Position numbers and translations under genes: made by a program. The notes under the pieces are model-generated. The model worked only from the letters and a program-made list of their open reading frames with translations, searched no databases and was not told the origin of the DNA. A DNA stretch of 64,000 nucleotides from Streptomyces sp. NBC_00554 (GTDB lineage: Bacteria > Actinomycetota > Actinomycetes > Streptomycetales > Streptomycetaceae), in NCBI RefSeq assembly GCF_041431135.1, contig NZ_CP107799.1, positions 8,494,001 to 8,558,000 of the forward strand. Reading direction: 5' to 3'. Shown here one piece after another: positions 41,953-50,303 of this stretch (within the stretch, counting starts at the first letter, position 1; every line of letters starts with the position of its first letter).

Positions 41953-43075
41953 CCATGCCTCCCAGCATGCCTATGAGCCACTCGTGGAAGATCCCGATGT
42001 GGTGCTCGGTGGGCACCAGGACCCCGCCCCGCCGGTAGGCGCGGGACGCCATCGCGGGCTGCGTACGTTCGCAGGCCTCGAAGTCCTGAGCGTTGACTCG
42101 ATGGAAGAGTTCCACGGACTTCGACACATCGGCGCCCGACGCGACGACCTCGGGTGCGTAGAGCCAGTCGCACTCCACGACCGTGCGGTCCTCGGCGAGG
42201 GGGAACATGCGGTGCAGGATGACATGGTCCGGGACAAGGTTGATGAATACGGTCGGTTTGACAGTTATCGCATAGTAACGACGGTCCTGGTCCTCTGCGA
42301 CTGCGGGCAGCTTCGCGAATCCCTCGCTGCCGTCGACCGTGAAACCCTTGATCTCCTCGCCGAACTCGGCGCCGTGGCCGACGTAGTACTGGGCGGCGTA
42401 ACCCTCCGCGAACTCTGGGAGTACGTCGGTGAGCTCGGGGTGGATCGTCGCGCAGTGGTAGCACTCCATGAAGTTCTCGACGATCAGCTTCCAGTTCGCC
42501 TTCACGTCATAGGTGATGCGTTTTCCGAGGGCGAGGTTCTCGGTGCCGTAGTGCTCGATGGCCGCCGCGTTGCCGAGCCGCTCCACGGCCGCGCCCATCA
42601 CGGTCTCCTCGAAGGAGGCCGGCTCGTCGGCCAGGCACACCCAGGCGTAGCCGAGCCACTCCCGCAGGGCGACCTTGACCAGGCCGTATTCGGTGCGGTC
42701 GACGTCCGGCATCTTGATCAGGTTGGGCGCGGCGACCAGCTTGCCGTCGAGGTCGTACGTCCAGGCGTGGTACGGGCACTGGAGGTTTCGGCGCACCTCG
42801 CCGGACTCCTCCGTGCAGAGCCGGGCCCCGCGGTGACGGCAGATGTTGAGGAACGCGCGCAGCTCACCGGTGCGCGAGCGGGTGATCAGGACGCTCTCGC
42901 GGCCGACCTGGACCGTGCGGAAGGCGCCGGGCTTGTCGAGATCGGCCGAGCGGACGGCACAGAACCACATCGACTCGAAGAGCCGTTCCTGCTCCTGCCG
43001 GAAGATCTCCGGGTCGGTGTAGTAGTGCCCGGGGAGGGTGGCGATCAGGCTGGGGGAGATGGGGGTCGTCGTCAC
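41945..43075 (-). CDS. gbcA: Rieske oxygenase, glycine betaine demethylase alpha subunit (GbcA-like)
   Basis: 376 residues. N-demethylates glycine betaine to dimethylglycine, releasing formaldehyde. The Rieske centre is CRHRGARLC followed by QCPYHAWTYD (Cys-x-His and Cys-x2-His, about residues 78-106). The mononuclear iron site is ENFMECYHCATIHPEL (about residue 190), with an aspartate later in the catalytic domain. The overall pattern matches the GbcA/stachydrine demethylase type rather than aromatic ring dioxygenases. The GTG at 43075 follows GAGGAG. It sits between the sarcosine oxidase gene (11-bp gap) and betB (overlap). Electrons probably come from the divergent ferredoxin and reductase at 49.9-51.6 kb. 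Confidence 0.93.
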   Translation of the reverse strand: MTTTPISPSLIATLPGHYYTDPEIFRQEQERLFESMWFCAVRSADLDKPGAFRTVQVGRESVLITRSRTGELRAFLNICRHRGARLCTEESGEVRRNLQCPYHAWTYDLDGKLVAAPNLIKMPDVDRTEYGLVKVALREWLGYAWVCLADEPASFEETVMGAAVERLGNAAAIEHYGTENLALGKRITYDVKANWKLIVENFMECYHCATIHPELTDVLPEFAEGYAAQYYVGHGAEFGEEIKGFTVDGSEGFAKLPAVAEDQDRRYYAITVKPTVFINLVPDHVILHRMFPLAEDRTVVECDWLYAPEVVASGADVSKSVELFHRVNAQDFEACERTQPAMASRAYRRGGVLVPTEHHIGIFHEWLIGMLGGMDG

Positions 43076-43086
43076 GTGCGTACTCC

Positions 43087-44241
43087 TCAGGCGGGCGCGG
43101 CGGCGAGGCGGTGGGGGTCGAATAGGCCGATCGGGTGCTCGGTGCTGCCCTGCAGGGCCAGGTCGGCGAGGATCTCGCCGACGACCGGCACGAACTTGAA
43201 GCCGTGCCCGGAGAACCCGCAGGCCACGGTGACGGACTCCGGGTGCGCGGGGTGCCGCGCGATGACGAAGTGCTCGTCGGGTGTGTTGGAATACATGCAG
43301 GTGGCGGCCTTGAGGAAGGTGCCGGGCAGGTCGGGGATGCAGCGGGCCATATGGTCCGCCATGGCCTGGATCTCGTCCTCGTGCACGGTCCGGTCGATGT
43401 TCTCCGGGGTGCACTCGACGCCCTTGCGGAAGAACGCGACCTTGGCGCCGAGATCCGGTCCGTCGATGGACGGGAAGCCGTAGACCTGGACTCCGGCCGC
43501 GTCCTCCCATATGTAGATGGGGTGGTTCTCGGGGAGGAACGGCCGGACCCCGGCCTTCGGCTGGAACCAGTACATGACCTGCCGCTCGATGGAGAACGGC
43601 ACCCCCAGATCGGTGAGCAGCTGCGGCGCCCACGCCCCCGGGCAGATCACCAACTGGCCAGCCGTGTACGTGTTCTCGGCCGTGTGGACGCGTACGCCGT
43701 CCTTGTACGGCTCCCAGCGCGTCATCGGCTCCTCGAAGTGCAGGTCGGCGCCCTGGCGGGTGGCGAGCTGGAGGTGCGCGGCGACGGTGTTCTCGGGGCG
43801 GATCAGGCCCGCCTTCTTCTCGAAGAGCGCGACCTCGTCGTCGTTCGGGTTGAGCGTCGGGAAGCGGCGGCGGATCTCGGCCGCGTCCAGGATCTCGTGC
43901 GGCAGGTCCCACTGCGTGGCGGAGCGCAGCGAGCCGGAGACGGTCAGCGAGTCGGGGGGACCGATCATCACGCCGCCGCAGAGCGTTGCGATGTCCCGCC
44001 CGGTGGCCCGCTCGACCTCGTCGTACAGCTCGTACGCGCGGAGCAGCAGGGGTACGTACGCCGGGTCCTCGAAGTAGGACTGGCGTGTGATCCGCGAACC
44101 GCCGTGACTGGAGCCGCGGTTGTGGACCGGCCCGAACTTCTCCAGGCCGAGCACGCGGGCGCCGCGCGCGGAGAGGTGGTGGGCGGCGGCGCTGCCCATA
44201 CCGCCGAGACCGATCACGATCACGTCGTAAGTCGGGGACAC
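43087..44241 (-). CDS. monomeric sarcosine oxidase-type FAD enzyme
   Basis: 384 residues. Oxidises sarcosine (N-methylglycine) to glycine, formaldehyde and hydrogen peroxide. It has the dinucleotide motif YDVIVIGLGGMGSAAAHHLS, then RGSSHGGSRITRQSYFED, which is characteristic of the MSOX/SolA family. The Cys in AATCMYSNTPDEHF matches the covalent flavin-linking cysteine of monomeric sarcosine oxidase. N-methyltryptophan oxidase is the near alternative by sequence; the cluster makes sarcosine the better choice. The GTG at 44241 has AGGAGG 6-7 nt upstream. It follows the dimethylglycine oxidase gene by 52 bp. Confidence 0.92.
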   Translation of the reverse strand: MSPTYDVIVIGLGGMGSAAAHHLSARGARVLGLEKFGPVHNRGSSHGGSRITRQSYFEDPAYVPLLLRAYELYDEVERATGRDIATLCGGVMIGPPDSLTVSGSLRSATQWDLPHEILDAAEIRRRFPTLNPNDDEVALFEKKAGLIRPENTVAAHLQLATRQGADLHFEEPMTRWEPYKDGVRVHTAENTYTAGQLVICPGAWAPQLLTDLGVPFSIERQVMYWFQPKAGVRPFLPENHPIYIWEDAAGVQVYGFPSIDGPDLGAKVAFFRKGVECTPENIDRTVHEDEIQAMADHMARCIPDLPGTFLKAATCMYSNTPDEHFVIARHPAHPESVTVACGFSGHGFKFVPVVGEILADLALQGSTEHPIGLFDPHRLAAAPA

Positions 44242-44293
44242 GGAAAGCCTCCTGAGGGTGTGTCAGCGGCAGACTGTGGCTGCGGCAGCTGTG

Positions 44294-46750
44294 TCAGCGG
44301 CGGATGCGGGTCATCTTCGGGTCGAAGAGCGGCTCGTCGGCGACGGTCGCGGCGACCTTCTCGCCGAAGTACTCGATGTGCACACCCGTGCCGCTCGCGA
44401 GCGCAGGCAGCCAGGCGTACGCGACGCAGCGGCCCAGCGTGTAGCCGTACGAGGCGCTGGTCACGTAGCCGGCCGGGGCGCCGTCGACGAACACGGGCTC
44501 CTTGCCGAGGACCACGGAGGCCGGGTCGTCGAGGAGGAGGGGGGTGAGCCTGCGCTCCGGCTCCGCTGTGGCCAGACCCTGCAGTGCCTCCTGGCCGACG
44601 AACCCGTCCTTGTCCATGCGGACGGCGAAACCGACGCCCGCCTCGTACGGGTTGTGCTCGTCCGTCATGTCGACGCCCCAGGCGCGGTAACCCTTCTCCA
44701 GGCGAAGGGAGTTGAAGGCGGAGCGCCCGGCCGCGATCACGCCGTGTTCCTCTCCCGCCTCCCACAACGTGTCCCAGAGCCGGAGTCCGAGGTCGGCGCT
44801 TGTGTACAACTCCCAGCCCAGTTCGCCGACATAGGACAGGCGCATCGCCGTCACCGGGACGTGCCCGAGGTAGGTCTCCTTCGCGCGGAAGTAGCCGAAG
44901 CCCTCGTGGGAGAAGTCGTCGCGGGTCAGCGGCTGGACGAGGTCGCGGGCGAGCGGGCCCCAGACGCCGATGCAGCAGGTGCCGGAGGTGATGTCCTTCA
45001 AGTGCACGTCTTCGGGGGCGTGCCTGAGGAGCCAGTCCAGGTCGGTGGGGGAGTTGGCGCCCACCTGGAAGCGGTCGGGGGCGAGGCGCGCGACCGTGAG
45101 GTCGGAGCGTACGCCGCCGGTCTCGTCCAGGAGCAAGGTGTAGGTGACCGCGCCGGGCTTCTTGCGGAGGTTGTTGGTGGTCATGCGCTGGAGGAAGCCG
45201 AGGGCACCGGGGCCGGTGACCTCGAGGCGGCGCAGCGGGGTCATGTCGTACAGCGCGACCTTCTCGCGGGTCGCCTTCGCCTCGGCGGCCGCGATGGGCG
45301 ACCAGTAGCGGGCCGACCAGGCGTCGCGCTCGGGCAGGGGGTCGAGCGCGTCGACGAGCGGGGCGTTCGCCTCGTACCAGTGCGGGCGCTCCCAGCCGCC
45401 GCCCTCCAGGAAGTGCGCGCCGAGTTCCTGCTGCCGGGCGTAGAAGGGGCTGACGCGCAGCGGACGGGGCTGCTCCATCGGCTGGAGGGGGTGCAGGACG
45501 TCGTACACCTCGACGAACTGCTGTGAACCGCGTTCACGGATGTACGACGGTGAACGCTGCGCTTCCTCGAAACGCGTGAGGTCGCATTCGTGCAGGTCGA
45601 TGGAGGCGCGGCCGTCGACCATCCACTCGGCGACCGCCTTGGCGACGCCCGCGGAGTGGGTGACCCATACGGCCTCGGCCAGCCAGAAGCCGCGCAGTTT
45701 CCGCGACTCCCCGAGGACGGGCATGCCGTCGGGAGTGAAGGAGAAGACGCCGTTGAATCCCTCCTCGATCTCCGTCTCGCGCAGGGCCGGCATCAGATCG
45801 CGGCAGTCGTCCCAGCTCGGCGCCCAGTCCTCCTCGGTGAAGGGGAAGGAGGACGGCATCTCCATGTCGTTCGCGCGCGCCTCGTCGTACGGGAGGATCG
45901 CGAACGGGTCGACGGGGAGCGGCTTGTGGGCGTAACTGCCGATGCCGATGCGGTCGTGGTGCTCGCGGAAGTAGAGGTCGCGGTCCTGGAAGCGGAGGAT
46001 GGGCTTCGAGGCTTCCGTCTCCGCTCCGGCCAGCTCGGGGAGCTGCTTCGTCTTCGCGTACTGGTGTGCGAGCGGTTGCAGCGGGACCTCGACTCCGGCC
46101 ATACGGCCGATGACCGGGCCCCAGAAACCGGCGGCGGAGACGACATGGTCGGCGGGGAAGGAGCCTCGGTCGGTGACGACGGCGGTGACCCGTCCGTCCT
46201 CCTGCTCGATGCCGGTGACCGTGTGGCGGTCCAGGAAGCGGGCGCCCTTTTCGACGGCGCGTGCCATCTGGGCGCGGGACGCGAGGACGGCGCGGGCCAG
46301 GCCGTCGTCGGGCGTGTGGAAGCCGCCGAGGACGGTCGACTCGTCGATGAGCGGCCAGAGTTCCTTGCAGCGGGCCGCGCTGACGATCTCGCCGCGCACG
46401 CCCCAGGAGGCGGCGTAACCGGCCTTGCGGTGCAGATCGGCCAGGCGCTCCGGCGTGGTCGCGAGCTCCAGGCCGCCGACCTGGTTGAAGCAGGAAACCC
46501 CGTCCACCTGGAGGGAGTTGAACTTCTCGACCGTGTAGCGGGCGAACGCTGTGAGCGTCTTGGACGGGCTCGTCTGGAACACCAGTCCTGGCGCGTGCGA
46601 GGTGGAGCCGCCCGGGGCGGGCAGCGGCCCCTGTTCGAGAACGGTGACGTCGGTCCAGCCGCGGGAGGTCAGCTCGTCGGCGAGCGAACAGCCGACGATG
46701 CCGGCGCCCACGATGACCACGCGGGGATGGGTTTCGGGTGTGCTGGACAT
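44294..46750 (-). CDS. dimethylglycine oxidase-like FAD/folate enzyme
   Basis: 818 residues. A two-part enzyme: an N-terminal FAD oxidoreductase (RVVIVGAGIVGCSLADELTS at the start; GGSTSHAPGLVFQTS, whose His matches the covalent flavin-linking His of dimethylglycine oxidase) and, from about residue 440, a GcvT-type folate-binding domain (YDMTPLRRLEVTGPGALGFL, then GELGWELYTSADLGLRLWD). The FAD part demethylates dimethylglycine to sarcosine; the folate part can capture the methylene as 5,10-methylene-tetrahydrofolate. The ATG at 46750 has AAGGAGG close upstream. It lies 33 bp after the metallo-hydrolase gene and is part of the cluster operon. Confidence 0.93.
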   Translation of the reverse strand: MSSTPETHPRVVIVGAGIVGCSLADELTSRGWTDVTVLEQGPLPAPGGSTSHAPGLVFQTSPSKTLTAFARYTVEKFNSLQVDGVSCFNQVGGLELATTPERLADLHRKAGYAASWGVRGEIVSAARCKELWPLIDESTVLGGFHTPDDGLARAVLASRAQMARAVEKGARFLDRHTVTGIEQEDGRVTAVVTDRGSFPADHVVSAAGFWGPVIGRMAGVEVPLQPLAHQYAKTKQLPELAGAETEASKPILRFQDRDLYFREHHDRIGIGSYAHKPLPVDPFAILPYDEARANDMEMPSSFPFTEEDWAPSWDDCRDLMPALRETEIEEGFNGVFSFTPDGMPVLGESRKLRGFWLAEAVWVTHSAGVAKAVAEWMVDGRASIDLHECDLTRFEEAQRSPSYIRERGSQQFVEVYDVLHPLQPMEQPRPLRVSPFYARQQELGAHFLEGGGWERPHWYEANAPLVDALDPLPERDAWSARYWSPIAAAEAKATREKVALYDMTPLRRLEVTGPGALGFLQRMTTNNLRKKPGAVTYTLLLDETGGVRSDLTVARLAPDRFQVGANSPTDLDWLLRHAPEDVHLKDITSGTCCIGVWGPLARDLVQPLTRDDFSHEGFGYFRAKETYLGHVPVTAMRLSYVGELGWELYTSADLGLRLWDTLWEAGEEHGVIAAGRSAFNSLRLEKGYRAWGVDMTDEHNPYEAGVGFAVRMDKDGFVGQEALQGLATAEPERRLTPLLLDDPASVVLGKEPVFVDGAPAGYVTSASYGYTLGRCVAYAWLPALASGTGVHIEYFGEKVAATVADEPLFDPKMTRIRR

Positions 46751-46783
46751 GCCCCTCCTTGCCGGGGTGGGGAGCGAACGCGC

Positions 46784-47425
46784 TCAGGGCCTGGGGACGT
46801 TGGGCCGCTCGGCGGCGACGGTGGTGTCCTCGCCGTGTCCGGTGCGGACGACCGTGTTGCCGGGGAGGGTGAGCAGCCGGTTGCGGATGGAGGCCTCGAT
46901 GGTGGGCCGGTCGGAGTAGGAGCGGCCGGTCGCGCCGGGGCCGCCGTGGAAGAGGGTGTCCCCGGTGAAGACCGTGTCCAGGAACGGAACGTAGAGCGAG
47001 CAACTGCCCCAGGTGTGGCCCGGGTTGTGGATCACCTGGAGTTCGATGCCGGCGACGGTGATGCGTTGGCCGTCGGTCAGCTCGCCGTCCGGCTTGCGGT
47101 CGGGATGCGTGGCGGCCCACAGTTCATGGTCCGCGGGATGCAACAGGACGGGTGCACCGGTGAGTTCGGCGAGTTCGACGGCCGCGTCGATGTGGTCGTC
47201 GTGCGCGTGGGTGCAGACGATCGCGGCCACCGCACGGCCCGCGACGGCCTGGTGGATCGTACGGGCGTCATGGGCGGCGTCGACGATCAGCACCTCTTCG
47301 TCGTCGCCGAGCAGCCAGACGTTGTTGTCGACGTCGAAGGTGTCACCGTCGAGGTTGAACGTGCCGGAGGTGACGACGCGTTGGACTCGCACGCGGTGGC
47401 TCTGTCGAGTGCTGTGCGTGGTCAC
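46784..47425 (-). CDS. MBL-fold metallo-hydrolase paired with mycothiol-dependent formaldehyde dehydrogenase
   Basis: 213 residues. The metal motif HxHxDH is CTHAHDDHID, with further ligands in HNPGHTWGS and FTGDTLF. It is of the glyoxalase II-like type. Homologues directly next to mscR are conserved in actinobacteria, which suggests hydrolysis of S-formylmycothiol to formate and mycothiol, completing formaldehyde removal (inference from context). The GTG at 47425 overlaps the mscR stop codon, so the two are coupled. No signal peptide. Confidence 0.9.
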   Translation of the reverse strand: MTTHSTRQSHRVRVQRVVTSGTFNLDGDTFDVDNNVWLLGDDEEVLIVDAAHDARTIHQAVAGRAVAAIVCTHAHDDHIDAAVELAELTGAPVLLHPADHELWAATHPDRKPDGELTDGQRITVAGIELQVIHNPGHTWGSCSLYVPFLDTVFTGDTLFHGGPGATGRSYSDRPTIEASIRNRLLTLPGNTVVRTGHGEDTTVAAERPNVPRP

Positions 47426-48507
47426 AGGACCACCACCGAACGCAGTACCTCGCCCCGGTGCATCTTCGCGAACGCCTCCTCGACCTGATCGAGCGAGATG
47501 GTCTCGCTGACGAAGGCGTTGAGGTCCAGCAGACCGTAGAGGTACTGGTCGATGAGGAACGGGAAGTCGCGGCTCGGCAGACAGTCGCCGTACCAGGAGG
47601 ACTTCAGGGCGCCGCCGCGCGAGAACAGGTCGATCAGCGGGATCTCGATCTTCATCTCGGGGTCGGGGACGCCGACCTGGACGAGCACACCGGCGTGGTC
47701 GCGCATGTAGAAGGCCTGCTTGTACGTCTCCGGCCGGCCCACCGCGTCGATCGCGATGTCGACCCCGAAGCCGTCGGTGAGTGCCCGTACCGCCTCGACG
47801 GGATCCGTGCCGCGGGAGTTGACCGTGTGCGTCGCGCCGAACTTCTCCGCCGCGTCCAGTTTCTTGTCGTCGATGTCGACGGCGATGACCTTCATGGCGC
47901 CGTTGAGGCAGGCGCCCGCGATGGCCGCGTTGCCGACACCGCCGCAGCCGATGACGGCGACCGTGTCACCGCGGCCCACGTTGCCGGTGTTGACGGCGGC
48001 GCCGTATCCGGCCATCACCCCGCAGCCGATGAGGCCCGCGGCCTCGGGACGGGCCGCCGGGTCGATCTTCACCGCCTGTCCGGCCGCGACCAGTGTCTTC
48101 TCGGCGAAGGCGCCGATGCCGAGGGCGTTGCTGAGCGGGGTGCCGTCGAGGAGCGTCATCGGCTGGGTGGCGTTGCGGGAGTCGAAGCAGTACCAGGGGC
48201 GGCCGCGGCGACAGGAGCGACAGCTTCCGCAGGGGGCCCGCCAGGCGAGGACGACGTAGTCGCCGGGCACCAGATCGGTGACCCCGTCGCCGACCGCTTC
48301 GATCGTGCCGGCCGCCTCATGGCCGAGGAGGAAGGGGAAGTCGTCGGTGATCGCGCCCTCCCGGTAGTGCAGATCCGTGTGGCAGACCCCGCAGGCCTGT
48401 ACGGCGACGAGCACCTCGCCGGGCCCGGGATCGGGAACGACGATCGTCCGCACCTCGACGGGTGCGCCCTTCTTGACAGCGACTACGGCACGGACCTCGT
48501 GTGGCAC
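47422..48507 (-). CDS. mscR: S-(hydroxymethyl)mycothiol dehydrogenase (formaldehyde detoxification)
   Basis: 361 residues. Oxidises the formaldehyde adduct of mycothiol with NAD. It is a zinc alcohol dehydrogenase of the class III-like type: the catalytic zinc site CGVCHTDLHYREG and GHEAAGTIEAVG, the structural zinc cysteines in CGSCRSCRRGRPWYC, and the NAD motif VAVIGCGGVGNAAIAGA. Its end, MHRGEVLRSVVVL, is typical of MscR. The GTG at 48507 follows AGAGGAG. It is the first gene of the choline cluster operon, with its own promoter and a candidate IclR operator over the transcription start. Confidence 0.94.
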   Translation of the reverse strand: MPHEVRAVVAVKKGAPVEVRTIVVPDPGPGEVLVAVQACGVCHTDLHYREGAITDDFPFLLGHEAAGTIEAVGDGVTDLVPGDYVVLAWRAPCGSCRSCRRGRPWYCFDSRNATQPMTLLDGTPLSNALGIGAFAEKTLVAAGQAVKIDPAARPEAAGLIGCGVMAGYGAAVNTGNVGRGDTVAVIGCGGVGNAAIAGACLNGAMKVIAVDIDDKKLDAAEKFGATHTVNSRGTDPVEAVRALTDGFGVDIAIDAVGRPETYKQAFYMRDHAGVLVQVGVPDPEMKIEIPLIDLFSRGGALKSSWYGDCLPSRDFPFLIDQYLYGLLDLNAFVSETISLDQVEEAFAKMHRGEVLRSVVVL

Positions 48508-48522
48508 GACAAGCTCCTCTGC

Positions 48523-48561
48523 TGTTGCGCAATGCACGATGGGTTGCGCGATGAGGAACAT
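48523..48561. promoter_or_regulatory. candidate IclR operator at the mscR promoter
   Basis: A 39-bp element beginning TGTTGCGCA and ending GAACAT. It matches the element at 49706-49744 at 25 of 39 positions with no gaps, with the identity concentrated at both ends and in TGCGC near position 23. It lies just downstream of the -10 box, where a repressor would block transcription. Confidence 0.6.
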
Positions 48562-48589
48562 ATTGAGAATGCCGACAGGGGGTCGTCAA
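48560..48589 (-). promoter_or_regulatory. promoter for the mscR-led operon
   Basis: On the minus strand, -35 TTGACG (48589-48584) is followed by 18 bp and -10 CAATAT (48565-48560). The start of transcription would fall near 48552, giving a leader of about 45 nt. Confidence 0.6.
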
Positions 48590-48650
48590 GAGGTGGGGGT
48601 TAACCCTTGGCAAAAGGAACGGGCGGGACGAAACGTGCCCGACACACAGA

Positions 48651-48683
48651 GGCGCGGGGCCAGGAGATTCCTGGCCCCGCGCC
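48651..48683. terminator. strong hairpin terminator between iclR and mscR
   Basis: A perfect 14-bp stem, GGCGCGGGGCCAGG (48651-48664) with CCTGGCCCCGCGCC (48670-48683), and a 5-nt loop. Confidence 0.9.
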
Positions 48684-48772
48684 ATGTGTCCATGCGATGC
48701 GGTGTCCCGGGGTTGCGCCGTGCCGGGTGGGTTTTCCGGCCGCGCTACGTGCCCGCTGTCCGCTCTGTGTCC

Positions 48773-48799
48773 GCTACGGCTTCCGTCAGAAGCCGTAGC
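48773..48799. terminator. hairpin over the iclR stop codon
   Basis: GCTACGGCTTC (48773-48783) pairs perfectly with GAAGCCGTAGC (48789-48799); the iclR stop codon lies in the 5-nt loop. With the hairpin at 48651 it forms a tandem terminator. Confidence 0.7.
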
Positions 48800-49622
48800 C
48801 CATCCGGCGCGAGAGTTCGGCCGCGGCGGCGACCGTGCGCTTGGCGAGATCCGGCAGACGGTCGGAGTCCAGCCGGTACACCGGCCCCGAGGTGCTGATC
48901 GCGCCGATGACCTTGCCGTCGTGGGCGCGCACCGGGGCGGCGACCGCCGCAAGTCCCAGCTCCAGCTCCTCGAGCGCGAACGCGTAGCCCTGCTCGACGA
49001 CCGCTTCCAGTTCGGAGCGGAGCGCGGCCGTGCCGGTGATGGTGCGCTCGGTGAACCGCGGCAGCGGGCGGGCGAGCAGGCCCTCGCGCAGCGTGGGCGG
49101 GAGATGCGCGAGGAGGACCTTTCCGCTGGAGGTGGCGTGCAGCGGTGTCCGTCTGCCCAGCCAGTTCTGCGCGGTGACGGAGGCGGCGCCGCGGGCCTGC
49201 ATGATGTTGACCGCCGCGTCGTCGTCGAGGACCGCGATGTTGACGGTCTCGCCCAGCTCGTCGGCCAGTTCGCGGCAGACCGGAACGCCCTCCTGGGAGA
49301 TGTCCAGACGTACTGCCGCCGCCCCCGCCAGGCGCAGTACGGCCGCTCCCAGGTAGTACTTCCCGCGGTCCTTGGCCTGTGCCACCAGACCGCGGTTCTC
49401 CAGGACGCCGAGCAGCCGGAACGCGGTGGACTTGTGCACCTCCAGCTCGTCGGCGATCTCGGTGACACCCGCCTCGCCGAGCCGGGCGAGGATTTCCAGC
49501 ACGCTCACGGCGCGGTCCACCGACTGGACTGCACTGCCGGCGCCCCTGCCCTGCTTCTCCGGCGTCGCCCTGTTGGCCTCGGTCTCCTCGTTCCCCTCAG
49601 CCTGCTTCTGAGTGCGGGTCAT
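48786..49622 (-). CDS. IclR family regulator of the choline/betaine cluster
   Basis: 278 residues. A hydrophilic N-terminal extension (about 30 residues) precedes the IclR winged helix (SVQ-type start VQSVDRAVSVLEILARLGEA and ADELEVHKSTAFRLLGVLEN). The effector domain has TPLHATSSGKVLLAHLP and the VRAHDGKVIGAISTSGPVYR block. IclR proteins respond to small organic acids or amines; its position between the mscR-led operon and the divergent ferredoxin gene makes it the likely local regulator, perhaps sensing choline, betaine or dimethylglycine. The ATG at 49622 has only a moderate ribosome site. Confidence 0.94.
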   Translation of the reverse strand: MTRTQKQAEGNEETEANRATPEKQGRGAGSAVQSVDRAVSVLEILARLGEAGVTEIADELEVHKSTAFRLLGVLENRGLVAQAKDRGKYYLGAAVLRLAGAAAVRLDISQEGVPVCRELADELGETVNIAVLDDDAAVNIMQARGAASVTAQNWLGRRTPLHATSSGKVLLAHLPPTLREGLLARPLPRFTERTITGTAALRSELEAVVEQGYAFALEELELGLAAVAAPVRAHDGKVIGAISTSGPVYRLDSDRLPDLAKRTVAAAAELSRRMGYGF

Positions 49623-49705
49623 AGCTCAACTCTCACCACCTGGCGGCCCTGTTTGGGCCGCATCTGCGGGAAGCCCTTGACGTGACGGGACCCCCGCGCG
49701 GATTC

Positions 49706-49744
49706 TGTTGCGCATAGCGCTCCCTCATGCGCCATACGAAACAT
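49706..49744. promoter_or_regulatory. candidate IclR operator between iclR and the ferredoxin gene
   Basis: The second copy of the 39-bp element. It is itself an imperfect inverted repeat: TGTTGCGCATAG at one end and TGTTTCGTATGG on the opposite strand at the other. It lies 84 bp before the iclR start and 120 bp before the ferredoxin start, in a 241-bp divergent region. Confidence 0.6.
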
Positions 49745-49863
49745 CATGTTACCGAAGCGTCCGGAACCGGAAAGGGCTCGAAGGCGAGCCCGTCCCGCTC
49801 GTTCCCGGACGACCTGGACCTTGAGAGGTCGCGGACGAAGCGTCCGGACCGAGAGGGGGGCCC

Positions 49864-50184
49864 ATGATTCCCGTCTGCCGCCTTGAAGACCTCCCCGTGG
49901 GCGAATCCGTCCGTGTCGACACCACACCGCCCGTCGCCGTGTTCAACGCCGACGGCGAGCTGTACGCCATCGACGACACCTGCACCCACCAGGACGCCTC
50001 CCTCTCCGAGGGCTGGCTGGAGGGCTGTCTGGTCGAATGCCCGCTGCACGCCGCCTCATTCGATCTCCGTACGGGCCAACCGACGTGCCTCCCCGCACGC
50101 CGCCCCGTCCGCACCCACCGCGTCACCGTCGACGACGGCGTCATCCACGTCCACCCGGCCGCGGAGGAGGGCACCGCCGCATGA
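49864..50184 (+). CDS. Rieske-type ferredoxin
   Basis: 106 residues, a complete small Rieske [2Fe-2S] protein. The cluster ligands are CTHQDASL and VECPLHAASFDL (Cys-x-His, Cys-x2-His). Relatives are the ferredoxins of multicomponent dioxygenases and nitrite reductase small subunits. It is predicted to pass electrons from the reductase encoded at 50300 to the Rieske oxygenase encoded at 41945 (inference from cluster). The ATG at 49864 has a GAGGGGG site. It is divergent from iclR; its stop codon overlaps a small open frame. Confidence 0.94.
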   Translation: MIPVCRLEDLPVGESVRVDTTPPVAVFNADGELYAIDDTCTHQDASLSEGWLEGCLVECPLHAASFDLRTGQPTCLPARRPVRTHRVTVDDGVIHVHPAAEEGTAA

Positions 50185-50303
50185 CGTACGAGACCACCGC
50201 CGACCCTGAGCGGACTGCTCCCCGAGGAGCCCCCGTGGTTCGGCGTGCCGCTGGTGATGCCGGCGCCGCCCCTGTCGTACGGGCCGGGAGGCGCGCCTCA
50301 TGA
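50181..50303 (+). CDS. possible 40-residue coupled small protein
   Basis: An ATG at 50181 overlaps the ferredoxin stop codon (ATGA), and the stop of this 40-codon frame overlaps the reductase ATG at 50300 (ATGA again). The product is Ala-, Arg- and Pro-rich and hydrophilic, with no motif I recognise. It may be a real small protein or only a coupling cistron that lets ribosomes reach the reductase gene; its composition alone is not convincing. Confidence 0.4.
   Translation: MTYETTADPERTAPRGAPVVRRAAGDAGAAPVVRAGRRAS

Noticed and set aside
38803..41976. A 1057-codon plus-strand frame opposite the permease and betB
   Set aside because: Same reason: both opposite-strand genes have intact catalytic or membrane motifs and ribosome sites, this frame has none.
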